A stretch of DNA of 64,000 nt from Rossellomorea sp. y25 (GCF_038049935.1 NZ_CP145886.1:3046501-3110500); one strand, 5' to 3'. Numbered from the stretch's first letter, positions 9,916 through 19,910 are shown. Translations and numbers: made by a program. The notes: generated by a model from the sequence alone, not told the origin.

Positions 9916-12071
9916 GCTTCTTCTCCTTTTGCTTTAAGTTCCGGATATTCTATTCTCGGATGAAAGATTCCATTCAACGTCTCACAGAGAGACCTCTTGA
10001 CTGTTTCCAATTGCTTCAATGAAATATCACATTCGTTAAACTGACCGTCCTGCAGGCGGTCTTGTACAATGGAATGAACAAGCTGTTGAATCTCTCCCTG
10101 AGTGGGAGATGTCTTCGATCTGACAGCCGCTTCTACACTATCTGCAATGCTAATAATGGCCGCTTCCCTTGTTTGTGGTTTAGGACCGGGATATCGATAA
10201 TCTTCTTCCTTAACATCTTTCCCTTGTTCCTTTGCCTTATAATAAAAATATTTCAACAACGTCGTGCCATGATGCTGCTCGGCAATATCTACAATTTCCT
10301 TTGGCAACTTATGCTTACGCAGCATGTCGGCACCGTCTGAAGCATGACTTATAATAACATCCCTACTCGTCTCAGGCGAGACCCGATCATGGGGATTTTC
10401 CATATTTAGCTGATTTTCTATAAAAAAGTGTGGCCTCTTTGACTTTCCAACATCATGATAGTAGCATCCGACCCTCGCTAATAGTCCGTTTGCGCCAATG
10501 GATTCACATGCAGATTCTGCAAGATTCGCTACCATCACACTGTGATGATAAGTACCCGGCGCATCGGTCAGCAGCTTCTTTAATAATGGTTGTGTAGGGC
10601 TTGATAGCTCCACCAGCCTCATGGAAGAAAGTATGCCAAACCCGGCCTCGAAAAACGGAAGGAAACCGATTGTTAATATAGAGGAACCGATTCCTGATAC
10701 CAGGGCAAACACGAGATAATACACATATTCGCTATTGGAATAAGAAGTACCGCTTAACAGAACTAAAAACGCCAGGATCAATATATTCACAAGAGCTACA
10801 TAAATACCCGCTCTTAAAATATTCGAGCGCTGATTGCGGCTCACCAGGAAAAGAATCCCTGAAACTCCACTGAATAACGTATAAATAGCGATCTCTATAT
10901 CGATTGAACCAGAGAACTGATGGTGAAAGACGATACTTGAGCAGGCTGATAGTATAAATATCATCATCATGGCAATCCGCTCATTCAATAAAATCCTCAG
11001 TATCATCCCCGTGAATGCAGCAGGTAATATAAAGGCAATATCATTGATCTCCATCTGGTCTATTAATCCCACAATCTTCATGATCAGCAGTGAAATCACA
11101 AATACGATACTTGTAAGGATTAAATAGTTCTGTTTTCGTTCTTCTGTTACTTCCAGGGTGTAGAAAAAGTAATACAGAGAACTGATTATGACAAGGACAA
11201 AGAGGGCTAGTCCAATATAGGGCTTGAAAGAGAACGTATTTTCTACCATCCCCATTGATTTCAGGATACTGTATACTTTCGGTGTAATCAGGTCTCCATC
11301 CTGTACAATGACTCCACCTTCAATGATTTCAACCTTTTGAACATTAACTTCAGCGAGTTTCTTCAACTCATCGGTTTTTTCTGCGTCGTAATACTGAGTA
11401 GGCTCAAGGGCAACATTTCCAAGCGCAACAGCCGCTGTAGTCAGATCACCTTTAAAACTATAGCTCGTGATCCTTTGTTCTAAATTGAATCTCGCTTCTT
11501 TTAACTCATCCTCTTTCACACCATTCTCCATAATGACTTTCAATTGAGTGGAAACGATCGTCTCCAATCGATCCAAGTCTTCTTCTGGTGCTTCTAAAAG
11601 GGTTTTTAATACTGAGTCATTCAAACCATTGGTCACATTATTATCTTTATCCTTTGGAAGCTTCCCTTTAAGCAGCTTTAGCTGCTCATTTATATCAGCC
11701 CCGGGAGAAGGCTTTAGATCCTCGGTTTCTTCATCCTTCGTTTCCGCCTTCACTTCTTTTACACTTTCAATGAGTGAGCGAAGAAGGGATATGGAGTTGT
11801 CGACGGCTCCTTCTTTCGTGGTATAGACATTCGCTACTTCAGCCTTTGCTTCTTCCCTCTTCTTCTCAGTAGCCTCATCATCAACGAATTTCTTAGGAGC
11901 CCTTATCGTTGTAGGAGCTTCTTCATACAAATTGATATCCAGGGTTTTTGGTTTTACGTTTCCATATAAAACCCCAAAAACAATAATACCAAGTAACACA
12001 AATAAGAGATTGGTAAAGAGTCGGTAGCTAAGAATGCTCCTTATTTTGAGTAAAAATGGGTGCGTTTGCAT
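9912..12071 (-). CDS. pgpH: Cyclic-di-AMP phosphodiesterase PgpH (7TMR-HD)
   Basis: Membrane phosphodiesterase that hydrolyses c-di-AMP through its cytosolic HD domain. About 719 aa from the ATG at 12071. Layout: an N-terminal membrane anchor (around residues 20-42), a large extracellular 7TMR-HDED domain, a seven-helix membrane block (around 285-480), then a cytosolic HD domain with the metal-binding GCYYHDVGK motif and downstream HH/HD residues. I chose the ATG at 12071 because AGGGGG precedes it; an in-frame ATG 14 codons upstream lacks a clear site. Overlap with ybeY by 4 bp. Confidence 0.94.
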   Translation of the reverse strand: MQTHPFLLKIRSILSYRLFTNLLFVLLGIIVFGVLYGNVKPKTLDINLYEEAPTTIRAPKKFVDDEATEKKREEAKAEVANVYTTKEGAVDNSISLLRSLIESVKEVKAETKDEETEDLKPSPGADINEQLKLLKGKLPKDKDNNVTNGLNDSVLKTLLEAPEEDLDRLETIVSTQLKVIMENGVKEDELKEARFNLEQRITSYSFKGDLTTAAVALGNVALEPTQYYDAEKTDELKKLAEVNVQKVEIIEGGVIVQDGDLITPKVYSILKSMGMVENTFSFKPYIGLALFVLVIISSLYYFFYTLEVTEERKQNYLILTSIVFVISLLIMKIVGLIDQMEINDIAFILPAAFTGMILRILLNERIAMMMIFILSACSSIVFHHQFSGSIDIEIAIYTLFSGVSGILFLVSRNQRSNILRAGIYVALVNILILAFLVLLSGTSYSNSEYVYYLVFALVSGIGSSILTIGFLPFFEAGFGILSSMRLVELSSPTQPLLKKLLTDAPGTYHHSVMVANLAESACESIGANGLLARVGCYYHDVGKSKRPHFFIENQLNMENPHDRVSPETSRDVIISHASDGADMLRKHKLPKEIVDIAEQHHGTTLLKYFYYKAKEQGKDVKEEDYRYPGPKPQTREAAIISIADSVEAAVRSKTSPTQGEIQQLVHSIVQDRLQDGQFNECDISLKQLETVKRSLCETLNGIFHPRIEYPELKAKGEEA

Positions 12072-12210
12072 AAAGAACCCCCTGTTATGTAAGTACAATT
12101 TCAACCAGTTCAAGGTAAAGAGCTTACAAAAAAAGCACGAGTAAAAAATAATCCATCAATTATGTAAAATGATAACAGTTTTTTACTTAATTATCTATGT
12201 TAAACCCTAT

Positions 12211-12270
12211 AAAAAAGATTGATCCTGCATGTGTCATCTCTGTTCAAGGATGACACACTGGATCAATCTC
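12211..12270 (-). terminator. Terminator between phoH and pgpH
   Basis: Stem-loop with outer stem GATTGATCC/GGATCAATC and inner stem TGTGTCATC/GATGACACA. It is followed on the minus strand by TTTTTTATAGGG. It ends the yqfC-yqfD-phoH unit just after the phoH stop, so pgpH must have its own promoter or rely on read-through. Confidence 0.88.
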
Positions 12271-12279
12271 TTTATCGTA

Positions 12280-13239
12280 TTACTTTTCTATTGTTTCATA
12301 CGCATCGATTATTTTAGCGACCAATGGGTGACGAACCACATCCGCTTGATCAAGATAAATAAACGATACTCCTTTTACATCCTTTAATATTCTTTCAGAA
12401 GAAATTAATCCTGACTCGCTACCTCTTGGTAAATCCACTTGAGAGCGATCTCCAGTGATGATCATTTTCGAATCAAAGCCAAGTCTGGTTAAAAACATTT
12501 TCATTTGTGCTTTCGTTGTATTTTGGGCCTCATCCAATATGACAAACGCATCATCCAGTGTACGACCCCTCATATATGCCAGAGGAGCGATTTCAATGGT
12601 TCCTCTTTCAATCAATCGAGCTGTATGCTCGGCCCCCAGTACATCATGCAAGGCGTCATATAGGGGACGCAGATAAGGATCTACCTTTTCCTTTAAGTCA
12701 CCTGGAAGGAAGCCCAGGCTCTCTCCTGCTTCAACAGCAGGGCGTGTAAGGATAATTTTTTTAACCTGCCCGTTTTTTAACGCATGTACTGCCATTACAA
12801 CAGCCAGATAGGTTTTCCCCGTACCTGCAGGACCAATCCCAAACACCATATCGTGTTTCTTGATAGCGTGGATGTATTGGCGTTGCCCAAGAGTTTTCAC
12901 CCTGATGGATTTACCTTTTGCATTTTTCGTAATTTCTTCATTGTACAAATCTGTAAAGTATTCAAGTGTGCCTTGTTTGCCCATTTCCAGTGCATAGTGA
13001 ACATCTCTTTGGCCAATATTGATTCCTTTACGTATCACAGCTACGAGTCGATCTGAAACTTCAAGAGCGAGACTTACATCTTCTTCCTTACCTGAAACCA
13101 GCAATTCTTCGCCTCTTGTTACGATGGAAACGTGTAATTCCTGTTCTATTAATTTAAGGTGAGAATCTGAAACACCAAACAATGCGATGGCTTCGTTGGG
13201 GTTTTCAAGTTGTAATTTCATTAAGATTTCATCTGACAT
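12280..13239 (-). CDS. phoH: PhoH family ATPase
   Basis: Cytosolic P-loop ATPase of the PhoH/YbeZ family, thought to act with YbeY in RNA metabolism. 319 aa. Walker A is GPAGTGKTY (about residues 137-145), Walker B is VILDEAQN (about 233-240), and the C-terminal helicase-like RHPLVAKII motif is present. It lies 3 bp downstream of yqfD and ends at a clear terminator. Confidence 0.94.
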   Translation of the reverse strand: MSDEILMKLQLENPNEAIALFGVSDSHLKLIEQELHVSIVTRGEELLVSGKEEDVSLALEVSDRLVAVIRKGINIGQRDVHYALEMGKQGTLEYFTDLYNEEITKNAKGKSIRVKTLGQRQYIHAIKKHDMVFGIGPAGTGKTYLAVVMAVHALKNGQVKKIILTRPAVEAGESLGFLPGDLKEKVDPYLRPLYDALHDVLGAEHTARLIERGTIEIAPLAYMRGRTLDDAFVILDEAQNTTKAQMKMFLTRLGFDSKMIITGDRSQVDLPRGSESGLISSERILKDVKGVSFIYLDQADVVRHPLVAKIIDAYETIEK

Positions 13240-13242
13240 TCG

Positions 13243-14430
13243 TTAGTCTCCTTGAATAATTGGTTGTCCTACTGCAATGTTTTCTAATACTTTGAAGTGA
13301 ATTGTTACCCTAACTTTACCATTCTCAACCTTTTCTTGCAAAATTTTTTCACCTGTGACTTCTGCATCCTCAGGGAGGCTGGATTCCAAATTACTTTTGG
13401 CCAGCTTCTTAGCAGCATCAATGGCTTCTGATTTTGTATACGTTCTCTCTACATCTTCTTTCTCTTTAAAGCTTTTATCAATATAATATATAGGCAGCTC
13501 CCATTTAAGAAAACGAAGGTTCTTTTTGTTCTCTTCCACGATGGACTCTTTGTACTCAACCTTGCCAAATCCCCAAATCGGAATATTGAAAGAACCGACT
13601 CCGACATAATGTTTTCTTTTTTCATTACCGCTAAAAACCACAAATCGGGATTTCAATGGAAGATCCACGTTTGATTTATACCATGTTTCCCCCAGGATTT
13701 TCGCCTTGGCCGAAACCCCTTTAGGATCTTTTTCATTCCCGATCAAACCCGATACGAGGAGCTGACCTTTGTTTACATAGTCATTGACGTTCACCTGGGG
13801 GTCTCCTTCTTCTACAAACATTTGAGTGATGATTGCTTTCTTCTTGGCTACAATATGCTGCAGACCAGATGATTCAGATGGTTCAGGGGCATTCTTCTCA
13901 ACCACTTGGAAGTGAAAGGTTGTCCCTTGCAATTCCACCCCCACCCATGTAATATTGTTCATCCTGTAGGATAGCTCCCGTTGGATATTTTCCACATCCG
14001 GCAGGGAGAATTGCAGCTTTCCTTTCGACACTCCCATTTCTTCCAGCTCTTTTCTTATACTGTGCTCCGTTTGGGGTGATGCTCCTTTAATTTGAATGTC
14101 CCAAACCATATTGGAAAGCAGGAACACAATGACGAAGAAAGCAAGTCCACCTATCATGAACCCTGAGTTCTTCAGGGAACGCTTAAACAGAAATGGAACT
14201 CCCTGACCTCTTAGAAATGTCACTTTACACTCGGATGTCCGTACCGCTCTTCGGAAGTTATGTACATCTTCTAAAGATAAGTAAAAGGTGATGGTCTCCG
14301 TTCCAGCCCTCTTCACATTCCAAATCGTGATACCCGCCCGGAGCAATTGATTAATAACCCTCTCAATTAATCTGCCTTCCATTTTTACAAATACCTTTCC
14401 TCTCAAAAAGGTAAACCACTGGTTCTTCAA
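13243..14430 (-). CDS. yqfD: Sporulation protein YqfD
   Basis: Membrane protein required for efficient sporulation in Bacillus. 395 aa with one transmembrane segment (about residues 90-112, GLAFFVIVFLLSNMVW). The N-terminal domain is cytosolic and the larger C-terminal domain is probably on the outer face. It lies 11 bp downstream of yqfC, the order seen in B. subtilis, where the pair is transcribed by the mother-cell factor sigma-E. No defect seen. Confidence 0.92.
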   Translation of the reverse strand: MKNQWFTFLRGKVFVKMEGRLIERVINQLLRAGITIWNVKRAGTETITFYLSLEDVHNFRRAVRTSECKVTFLRGQGVPFLFKRSLKNSGFMIGGLAFFVIVFLLSNMVWDIQIKGASPQTEHSIRKELEEMGVSKGKLQFSLPDVENIQRELSYRMNNITWVGVELQGTTFHFQVVEKNAPEPSESSGLQHIVAKKKAIITQMFVEEGDPQVNVNDYVNKGQLLVSGLIGNEKDPKGVSAKAKILGETWYKSNVDLPLKSRFVVFSGNEKRKHYVGVGSFNIPIWGFGKVEYKESIVEENKKNLRFLKWELPIYYIDKSFKEKEDVERTYTKSEAIDAAKKLAKSNLESSLPEDAEVTGEKILQEKVENGKVRVTIHFKVLENIAVGQPIIQGD

Positions 14431-14441
14431 ATCGGTCCCCC

Positions 14442-14726
14442 CTATTGTTCTAAATAGATCACTTCTACGATCTTCCCCTGAAGAAGAATTTCTTCAGGAA
14501 GAATCATCTTGATGACAAATTGCTCACCTTTTATTAAAAGTTGACCTTGTTTTAGCAGAAGCCGCACCTCTCGATCTGTGAACGTCAGCAGACCGCGATG
14601 GTTTTCTATATAGATATGAATTTGTCCAATCATTGTGACGCGAGGAAGGTCCATCATGACATCTTCAGGTAAATCCATCTTCTGTGTCATCCACTTACGC
14701 ATTTGTTGTAAAAAGCTTTTCGCCAT
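14442..14726 (-). CDS. yqfC: Sporulation protein YqfC
   Basis: 94-aa YabP/YqfC family protein linked to sporulation. I chose the ATG at 14726 (MAKSFLQQMRKW); the upstream in-frame ATG at 14747 sits inside a terminator hairpin. The ribosome binding site AAAGGGGG for the chosen start is the 3' arm of that hairpin, and the T-run lies between it and the ATG. yqfD follows by 11 bp. Confidence 0.9.
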   Translation of the reverse strand: MAKSFLQQMRKWMTQKMDLPEDVMMDLPRVTMIGQIHIYIENHRGLLTFTDREVRLLLKQGQLLIKGEQFVIKMILPEEILLQGKIVEVIYLEQ

Positions 14727-14727
14727 A

Positions 14728-14774
14728 AAAAAAGAACCCCCTTTCATCTCATATTTATGAAATGAAAAGGGGTT
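14728..14774 (-). terminator. Terminator of the floA operon overlapping the yqfC ribosome binding site
   Basis: Minus-strand stem AACCCCTTTTCATTTCAT (14774..14757) pairs with ATGAGATGAAAGGGGGTT (14752..14735). It is followed by CTTTTTTT and, at once, the yqfC ATG. The purine-rich 3' arm doubles as the yqfC Shine-Dalgarno. Confidence 0.85.
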
Positions 14775-14783
14775 TCATCACTC

Positions 14784-15248
14784 TTATTTTTGATGATGGC
14801 GTTTTTTTGATCTCGGAGGTCCAAATACCTCTGAGAAGATAAATCCTTTTACGATATCATCTTCATTTTTGAAATCGATGTTGAGAGTTGACCTTTTCTC
14901 CCTTATTTTCTTTGCCCTTGTTTGATGAGCTTCCAGTCGGCGGGAATACCGCTCTTCTTTCTTTTGCAAGTCTGCATACGTTGATTCTGCTTCCTTCTTC
15001 TTTTCTTCAAAACGGGTTTGAATGGAAGAGGCTGCGTCTTTCAATGGTTCTTTGTATTCTCTTGGCACTCTGCTGCGTGCCGGTCTCTCTCTCTCCCTTT
15101 CTCTTCCTCTTTCATAAGGTTCGGAAGGAGGGGGAGACGCCGTTTGAATCGGTTTTTGCCTTACTGGTTTAGTAGAAGGCGACTCTTTCACTTTATTGAA
15201 AATCGACGTGATGAGCCCGATCAGTATGGCTATGATTAAAGGTTCCAT
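14784..15248 (-). CDS. Uncharacterised membrane-anchored coiled-coil protein of the floA operon
   Basis: 154 aa, not recognised by name. It has one N-terminal hydrophobic segment (residues 2-17, LIIAILIGLITSIF). A proline- and arginine-rich low-complexity linker follows (about 25-65, with repeated RERERERPARS). A charged, probably coiled-coil stretch covers about 75-125. The short conserved-looking tail IVKGFIFSEVFGPPRS ends in basic residues. It lies 29 bp after floA, where B. subtilis has the shorter yqfB. It could help or scaffold flotillin; that is inference from position. The reading frame ends just before a terminator. Confidence 0.75.
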   Translation of the reverse strand: MEPLIIAILIGLITSIFNKVKESPSTKPVRQKPIQTASPPPSEPYERGRERERERPARSRVPREYKEPLKDAASSIQTRFEEKKKEAESTYADLQKKEERYSRRLEAHQTRAKKIREKRSTLNIDFKNEDDIVKGFIFSEVFGPPRSKKRHHQK

Positions 15249-15277
15249 GGAGAAAACTCCTTTCTCACAAGGGGAAA

Positions 15278-16285
15278 TTACTTATCTTTAGAATTTTTCG
15301 GATCATTTTTATCCCCGGTTAGTTTCCCGATCGAGTCTCTCATATCCGTATCAGCGTCGATGTTCTTTAAGTTCATATAGTCCATCACTCCGATATTGCC
15401 TGATCTTAGTGCTTCAGCCATGGCAAGAGGTACTTCTGCTTCCGCTTCCACAACCTTCGCTCTCATTTCTTCTACTCTTGCTTTCATTTCCTGCTCATTG
15501 GCAACGGCCATTGCTCTTCTTTCTTCCGCTTTCGCTTGTGCAATGTTTTTATCAGCTTCTGCTTGCTCTGTTTGCAGTTCTGCTCCGATATTCTTGCCGA
15601 TATCAACGTCCGCGATATCAATCGAGAGAATTTCGAATGCCGTACCTGCATCCAGTCCTTTTGAAAGGACCGTTTGAGAAATCAGATCTGGATTTTCCAA
15701 CACCTTCTTGTGATTATCGGATGAACCGATTGTTGATACAATCCCTTCCCCTACACGGGCAACGATCGTCTCTTCCCCGGCACCCCCGACAAGGCGGTCA
15801 ATATTTGCACGAACCGTAATACGCGCTTTGGCTTTCACTTCTATTCCATCCATTGCAACACCGGCAATAAACGGTGTTTCGATCACTTTAGGGTTAACGC
15901 TCATTTGAACCGCTTCAAGTACGTCACGACCAGCAAGGTCAATCGCCGCACAACGCTCAAAGGTTAGTTCAATATTCGCACGATGAGCCGCAATCAGTGC
16001 ATTAACCACTCTGTCTACGTTACCACCAGCTAAATAGTGACTCTCCAGCTGATTGATCGTTACCGTGATTCCAGCTTTATGGGCTTTAATTAATGGATTG
16101 ATCACACGACTCGGGATAACACGTCTCAACCTCATCCCCACTAGTGTGAAAATACTGATTCTTACTCCTGCTGCGATTGCAGAAATCCACAGCATGACTG
16201 GAACAAATGTAAATAAAACAGCTAAAACGATGATGCCCACCACGATCGCAACGAGCAGTAAAATCGTACTTGGTCCTATTACCAT
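15278..16285 (-). CDS. floA: Flotillin-like protein FloA
   Basis: Membrane scaffold of bacterial functional membrane microdomains. 335 aa. The N-terminal hydrophobic hairpin (about residues 5-50) is followed by an SPFH/PHB domain. A C-terminal coiled-coil region has repeated Ala-Glu motifs ([20 protein letters not shown]). It is the second gene of a three-gene unit, 21 bp after the NfeD-type protease gene; NfeD-SPFH pairing is typical. Confidence 0.95.
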   Translation of the reverse strand: MVIGPSTILLLVAIVVGIIVLAVLFTFVPVMLWISAIAAGVRISIFTLVGMRLRRVIPSRVINPLIKAHKAGITVTINQLESHYLAGGNVDRVVNALIAAHRANIELTFERCAAIDLAGRDVLEAVQMSVNPKVIETPFIAGVAMDGIEVKAKARITVRANIDRLVGGAGEETIVARVGEGIVSTIGSSDNHKKVLENPDLISQTVLSKGLDAGTAFEILSIDIADVDIGKNIGAELQTEQAEADKNIAQAKAEERRAMAVANEQEMKARVEEMRAKVVEAEAEVPLAMAEALRSGNIGVMDYMNLKNIDADTDMRDSIGKLTGDKNDPKNSKDK

Positions 16286-16306
16286 ATCTTTTTACCTCCT
16301 AAAGTA

Positions 16307-17617
16307 TTATGAAATGTCTCTTACAACAATCCTTGAACCTTCTACCTTCACTATCTTAACCTTTTCGCCTGCTTTGATAAAGCCGCCTTCTGTCACAGCA
16401 TCGATTCTTTCATCATCCACGATCACGGTTCCAGATGGTCTTAAAGGAGTTTTGGTTACACCTTCTTTACCGATCAGCTCTAATCGATTGATGTTTGATA
16501 CATATCCACTTTCTGTGCTTGTTGAATCTTTTAAAATGATTTTGTTAAATAATTTCATTTTTTTACCAAACACCTTTACAAATATAATCATTGTCACAAC
16601 GGCAATAAGAATAGCGATAAGAAGAGAAATTCCCATTTGCACTACATCGCCCCCTGCCAGCATGATACTTGCGAGAATCGCCCCGATGCCAAGTCCGCCT
16701 GCAATGCCCCCCGGGAGGAAAAATTCCGCAACGATAAGGGCGATTCCAATGATAAAGAGGATGATGGTTTCGTAACCGGCAAGTCCTGCCACTAAGTGGC
16801 CATAAAAGAATAATAGAAGAGAAATCAACCCGATTGAACCGGCAATTCCAAAGCCTGGTGAATACAGTTCAACAATCAACCCAAGGCTCGCCAACGAAAG
16901 AAGGATTGGTACAACGACCGGATTTGTAATAAATCGGGCCAACTTCTCTGCAAAGGTCTCTTCGACATTTACAACCGAAGATTTATTGACACCAAGGGTT
17001 TCATATAATTCATCCAGATTTGCAACGGTTCCTTCAGAGTAGCCGACTTGCTTGGCTTCTTTTGAACCGAGAGTCAGCAGCTCTCCTTTTTCAATCCCCA
17101 ATTCTTCGATCACTACCGATTCATCGGCCATGGCTAAAGCATATTGAGGATCTCTCCCATTTGATTCGGCGGCACTCTTCATGGCAGAAAGCCAGTAACT
17201 CTGAGCTTTCTTATCCGCTGCATTTCCCGCCTGATCAATCACGGCCGCAGAACCGATTTGAGCATTCGGAACCATATAGATCTCATCTGCATGAAGGGAT
17301 ATGAAGGCACCTGCCGATAAAGCATGATTATTCACAAAGGAAACCGTCTTTGTCTCCACGCCATCAAGGAGCTGACCAATATCACCCGCTGCCGTTACCA
17401 GACCACCGGGCGTATCAATATTAAATATAATAAGTTCAGCATTGTTTTCTTCTGCATCACTTATCGCCCTCTCCAAAAATGCATGAAGGCCTTTCTCGAC
17501 TTCTTTGTGAATAGGAATAACGTATACTTTTTTTGTATTCTCAGCAGAGCTTAACAAGGGCTGTAAGAAACTAAACCCGAGAATCATCATGAAAAATATA
17601 AGTAGACCTCTTTTCAA
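16307..17617 (-). CDS. yqeZ: NfeD family membrane-bound serine protease (ClpP class)
   Basis: Long NfeD protein paired with a flotillin. 436 aa. A signal peptide (residues 1-25) leads into a ClpP-like domain whose nucleophile-containing motif ALSAGAF lies near residue 98, with the GSAAV segment after it. Four or five membrane segments follow (about 235-345). The C-terminal beta-barrel NfeDb domain (about 375-436) ends in GEKVKIVKVEGSRIVV. It is the first gene of the unit and directly precedes floA. Confidence 0.93.
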   Translation of the reverse strand: MKRGLLIFFMMILGFSFLQPLLSSAENTKKVYVIPIHKEVEKGLHAFLERAISDAEENNAELIIFNIDTPGGLVTAAGDIGQLLDGVETKTVSFVNNHALSAGAFISLHADEIYMVPNAQIGSAAVIDQAGNAADKKAQSYWLSAMKSAAESNGRDPQYALAMADESVVIEELGIEKGELLTLGSKEAKQVGYSEGTVANLDELYETLGVNKSSVVNVEETFAEKLARFITNPVVVPILLSLASLGLIVELYSPGFGIAGSIGLISLLLFFYGHLVAGLAGYETIILFIIGIALIVAEFFLPGGIAGGLGIGAILASIMLAGGDVVQMGISLLIAILIAVVTMIIFVKVFGKKMKLFNKIILKDSTSTESGYVSNINRLELIGKEGVTKTPLRPSGTVIVDDERIDAVTEGGFIKAGEKVKIVKVEGSRIVVRDIS

Positions 17618-17799
17618 CGCAACCCCCTCGTTTCAGGTAATATTCCTTGATACTCTATGTACGTATGACCTATTAATATAGTTTCAACTTTTTTAAAAAT
17701 ATTATGTTATTGGGGCGGAAATTATTAATATAGTAAAAAAATTGAAAAATGTGGGTGGTTTTTGATGGGTTGACCTTAGATACGACTCGTTTGGGACTT

Positions 17800-17883
17800 T
17801 TCATTATGGTTTTTAGACACTTTATTATCGACTTTGGTCCTTTTATTATCGACTTTATCCATTTTATTATCAACTTTCGCATC
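17800..17883. repeat. 21-bp tandem minisatellite
   Basis: Three clean units of 21 bp (TTTATTATCGACTTTATCCAT and variants) start at 17821, 17842 and 17863, with decayed units before them. They lie in the 358-bp gap between yqeZ and yqeY. An ORF across it on the minus strand (Lys-rich, repetitive) has no ribosome binding site and looks spurious. The rest of the gap has only the yqeY terminator. Confidence 0.8.
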
Positions 17884-17938
17884 CTTATTTTCAACCCTTA
17901 TCGCTCCGGTATGAATATCCATTCAACAATAATAAAAA

Positions 17939-17970
17939 AACCGGAAAGCATCAAGGCTTCCCGGTTTTTC
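17939..17970 (-). terminator. Terminator of yqeY
   Basis: Stem AACCGGGAAGC/GCTTTCCGGTT with a 6-nt loop, followed on the minus strand by a run of Ts. It is 6 bp after the yqeY stop and ends the rpsU-yqeY unit. Confidence 0.87.
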
Positions 17971-17975
17971 TAATC

Positions 17976-18422
17976 TTATGATAAATGTTGAAGAACAAGT
18001 TTGTTGACGAGAGCTCCATCGGCTTTCCCTTTTAATTTAGGCATGATTGCTCCCATCACTTTGCCCATGTCGGCTTTAGAAGTAGCACCTACCTCCGCTA
18101 CTGTTTCTTGAACAATAGCAGAGACTTCTTCTTCTGAAAGCTGCTTCGGCATATATATTTCGACGTAAGTCAGTTCTGTTTGAATTTTTTCAACGAGGTC
18201 TTCGCGACCAGCGTTTTGAAATTCCTGGAGGGAGTCTTTCCGTTGCTTCACTTCTCGAGAAAGGACAGTCAACTCTTCGTCTTCAGAGAGTTCCTGATTC
18301 CCATGTTTAATCGCTTCATTTTGAAGTGAAGCTTTAAGCATACGAATAACAGAAAGCTTCTCTTTTTCTTTATTTTTCATCGCTTGTTTCATATCATCAT
18401 TTAAACGATTGAGAAGACTCAT
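17976..18422 (-). CDS. yqeY: GatB/YqeY domain protein
   Basis: 148-aa protein of the YqeY family, related to the tail domain of the GatB amidotransferase subunit that contacts tRNA. The exact role is unknown. It begins [16 protein letters not shown] and carries the conserved [20 protein letters not shown] motif near the C-terminus. It follows rpsU by 14 bp, the usual Bacillus arrangement. Confidence 0.94.
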   Translation of the reverse strand: MSLLNRLNDDMKQAMKNKEKEKLSVIRMLKASLQNEAIKHGNQELSEDEELTVLSREVKQRKDSLQEFQNAGREDLVEKIQTELTYVEIYMPKQLSEEEVSAIVQETVAEVGATSKADMGKVMGAIMPKLKGKADGALVNKLVLQHLS

Positions 18423-18436
18423 ACTTACACCCTCTC

Positions 18437-18610
18437 TTAGAACTTACGCTTTCTTGCAGCTTCTGATTTCTTTTTGCGTTTTACGCTTGGCTTTTCATAA
18501 AATTCGCGCTTTCTAAACTCTTGTAAAGTTCCTGTTTTAGAAACTGAGCGTTTGAAGCGACGAAGAGCATCTTCAAGCGATTCGTTTTTACGAACAACTG
18601 TTTTTGACAT
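18437..18610 (-). CDS. rpsU: 30S ribosomal protein S21
   Basis: 57 aa, very basic, part of the 30S platform near the 16S rRNA 3' end. It begins [20 protein letters not shown], typical of S21. I chose the ATG at 18610; it has an unusually purine-rich ribosome binding site (GGAGGGAGGGAAAGAG) directly upstream. The longer frame would include this site. It heads the rpsU-yqeY unit. Confidence 0.97.
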   Translation of the reverse strand: MSKTVVRKNESLEDALRRFKRSVSKTGTLQEFRKREFYEKPSVKRKKKSEAARKRKF

Positions 18611-18947
18611 CTCTCTTTCCCTCCCTCCGAACACACTACACTTACATGTTAAAGTCAAGAAATGGTTTGTACCAATTTCTTCAGACGCAAGATGTAATCC
18701 CAGCGTCCTTTACTTCACCAATAGGTTATGGCTTTGCCCTTGGATCATTGTCACAAGGGGACAGAAAGTGTATGTCTTTCTTGGATGAATTCTTTATCTA
18801 CATAAAGAAATCCATGTACTTTGCCATTATAATATATGATATGTAATAGGTCAACAATTTATCATAAAACACTCATATAATTAGGCATGTCTCACTCGTT
18901 CCTTCCATACATTTGTATTAAGCAGGCTGGTGTGTAGGAGGAATGAA

Positions 18948-19880
18948 ATGATTTTACATGGAATCGCCTTTATTTTTTTTATCTTATGTTTTTTGCTTGG
19001 GATGACTTGGCTGCGGTCAGGACTTTTTAATATTGCGAATCAGAAGATAAAGAAATGGCTTCATTTTTTAACAAGCACTCCCACTAAGGGTGTTCTTACA
19101 GGAACGATTGTGACAGCCTTTATTCATAGCAGTTCTGCCGTTATGGTACTCACTGTGGGACTTGCTTCCTCTGGCTTGATACCGTTCAGACAGACCATTG
19201 GAATTATGCTCGGATCCAATATTGGAACAACGTTTACCCTTGAAATGTTCACACTGGATATGAATTATCTTATTGTCCCATCCATGATCATCGGATGCAT
19301 CCTGTATTTCTTCCCCTCACCTTCCTTACGGAGTACGGGCATGATATTTATCGGGTTTGGATTGATCTTTACGTCGATCCGTGCGATCCAGTGGTTAGCT
19401 ACTCCATTAACTTCTCACGAATCCTTGCGCACGTATATCACAGAAGTGAACGAGCATGTTGTCCTGGCACTCTTGATTGGTTGTATATTAACGGCGATCA
19501 TTCAATCCAGTACCGTTGTGACAGGTGTGACGATGGGGTTTCTGGCTGCCGGCTCCATTGATCTTCATGCAGGAATCGCCATTATGCTCGGAGCAAATGT
19601 CGGTACGTGTATAACCGCCTTTATCGCAAGCATTGGTGGAGGTATCCAAGCAAAGCTGACGGCTTACGCTCACATATGGCTTAACGTTATCGGGGTCGCT
19701 CTTTTTATTCCTCTAATCCCATTACTCGGAACCGTGGTTCAATCTTTAGCGGGCTCTCCCGATTTACAATTAGCCCATGCCAGTGTCGTATTTAACATAT
19801 TATGCTCGATCCTTGTTCTGCCGTTCACTAATCAATTTGCACGTTTCATTGAAAGAATTCACCATCCAAAAAAAAGCTGA
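18948..19880 (+). CDS. yqeW: Na/Pi cotransporter II family protein
   Basis: Inner-membrane transporter related to the NptA/PNaS sodium-phosphate symporters. About 310 aa with eight or so hydrophobic segments. The two internal repeats each carry the family's QSS/HSS signature: IHSSSAVMV near residue 62 and IQSSTVVTG near 190. GSNIGTT and GANVGTC follow them. I chose the ATG at 18948 because GTAGGAGGAA lies just before it. No PhoU domain is present. The 337-bp gap before it shows nothing else recognisable beyond AT-rich promoter-like DNA. Confidence 0.9.
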   Translation: MILHGIAFIFFILCFLLGMTWLRSGLFNIANQKIKKWLHFLTSTPTKGVLTGTIVTAFIHSSSAVMVLTVGLASSGLIPFRQTIGIMLGSNIGTTFTLEMFTLDMNYLIVPSMIIGCILYFFPSPSLRSTGMIFIGFGLIFTSIRAIQWLATPLTSHESLRTYITEVNEHVVLALLIGCILTAIIQSSTVVTGVTMGFLAAGSIDLHAGIAIMLGANVGTCITAFIASIGGGIQAKLTAYAHIWLNVIGVALFIPLIPLLGTVVQSLAGSPDLQLAHASVVFNILCSILVLPFTNQFARFIERIHHPKKS

Positions 19881-19910
19881 ACGAGGTATGATAACCTCGA
19901 TCAGCTTTTT
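19871..19910. terminator. Bidirectional terminator between yqeW and deoC
   Basis: Stem AAAAAGCTGA-CGAGGTT / AACCTCG-TCAGCTTTTT, with A-run and T-run on the two sides. It serves the convergent genes yqeW (plus) and deoC (minus). Confidence 0.9.

Noticed and set aside
16053..16775. 240-aa plus-strand ORF
   Set aside because: Lies antisense to floA and the NfeD gene, both clear family members. The Thr/Ile/Pro-rich translation is typical of a shadow frame.
17821..17883. Possible CRISPR array
   Set aside because: Units are directly contiguous with no unique spacers and no cas genes; it is a minisatellite. The same applies to 36876-36935.
17673..17894. 73-aa Lys/Ile-rich minus-strand ORF
   Set aside because: Its repeats (IIKGPKS, IIKCLKT, IMKSPKR) come from translating the 21-bp minisatellite; no ribosome binding site.
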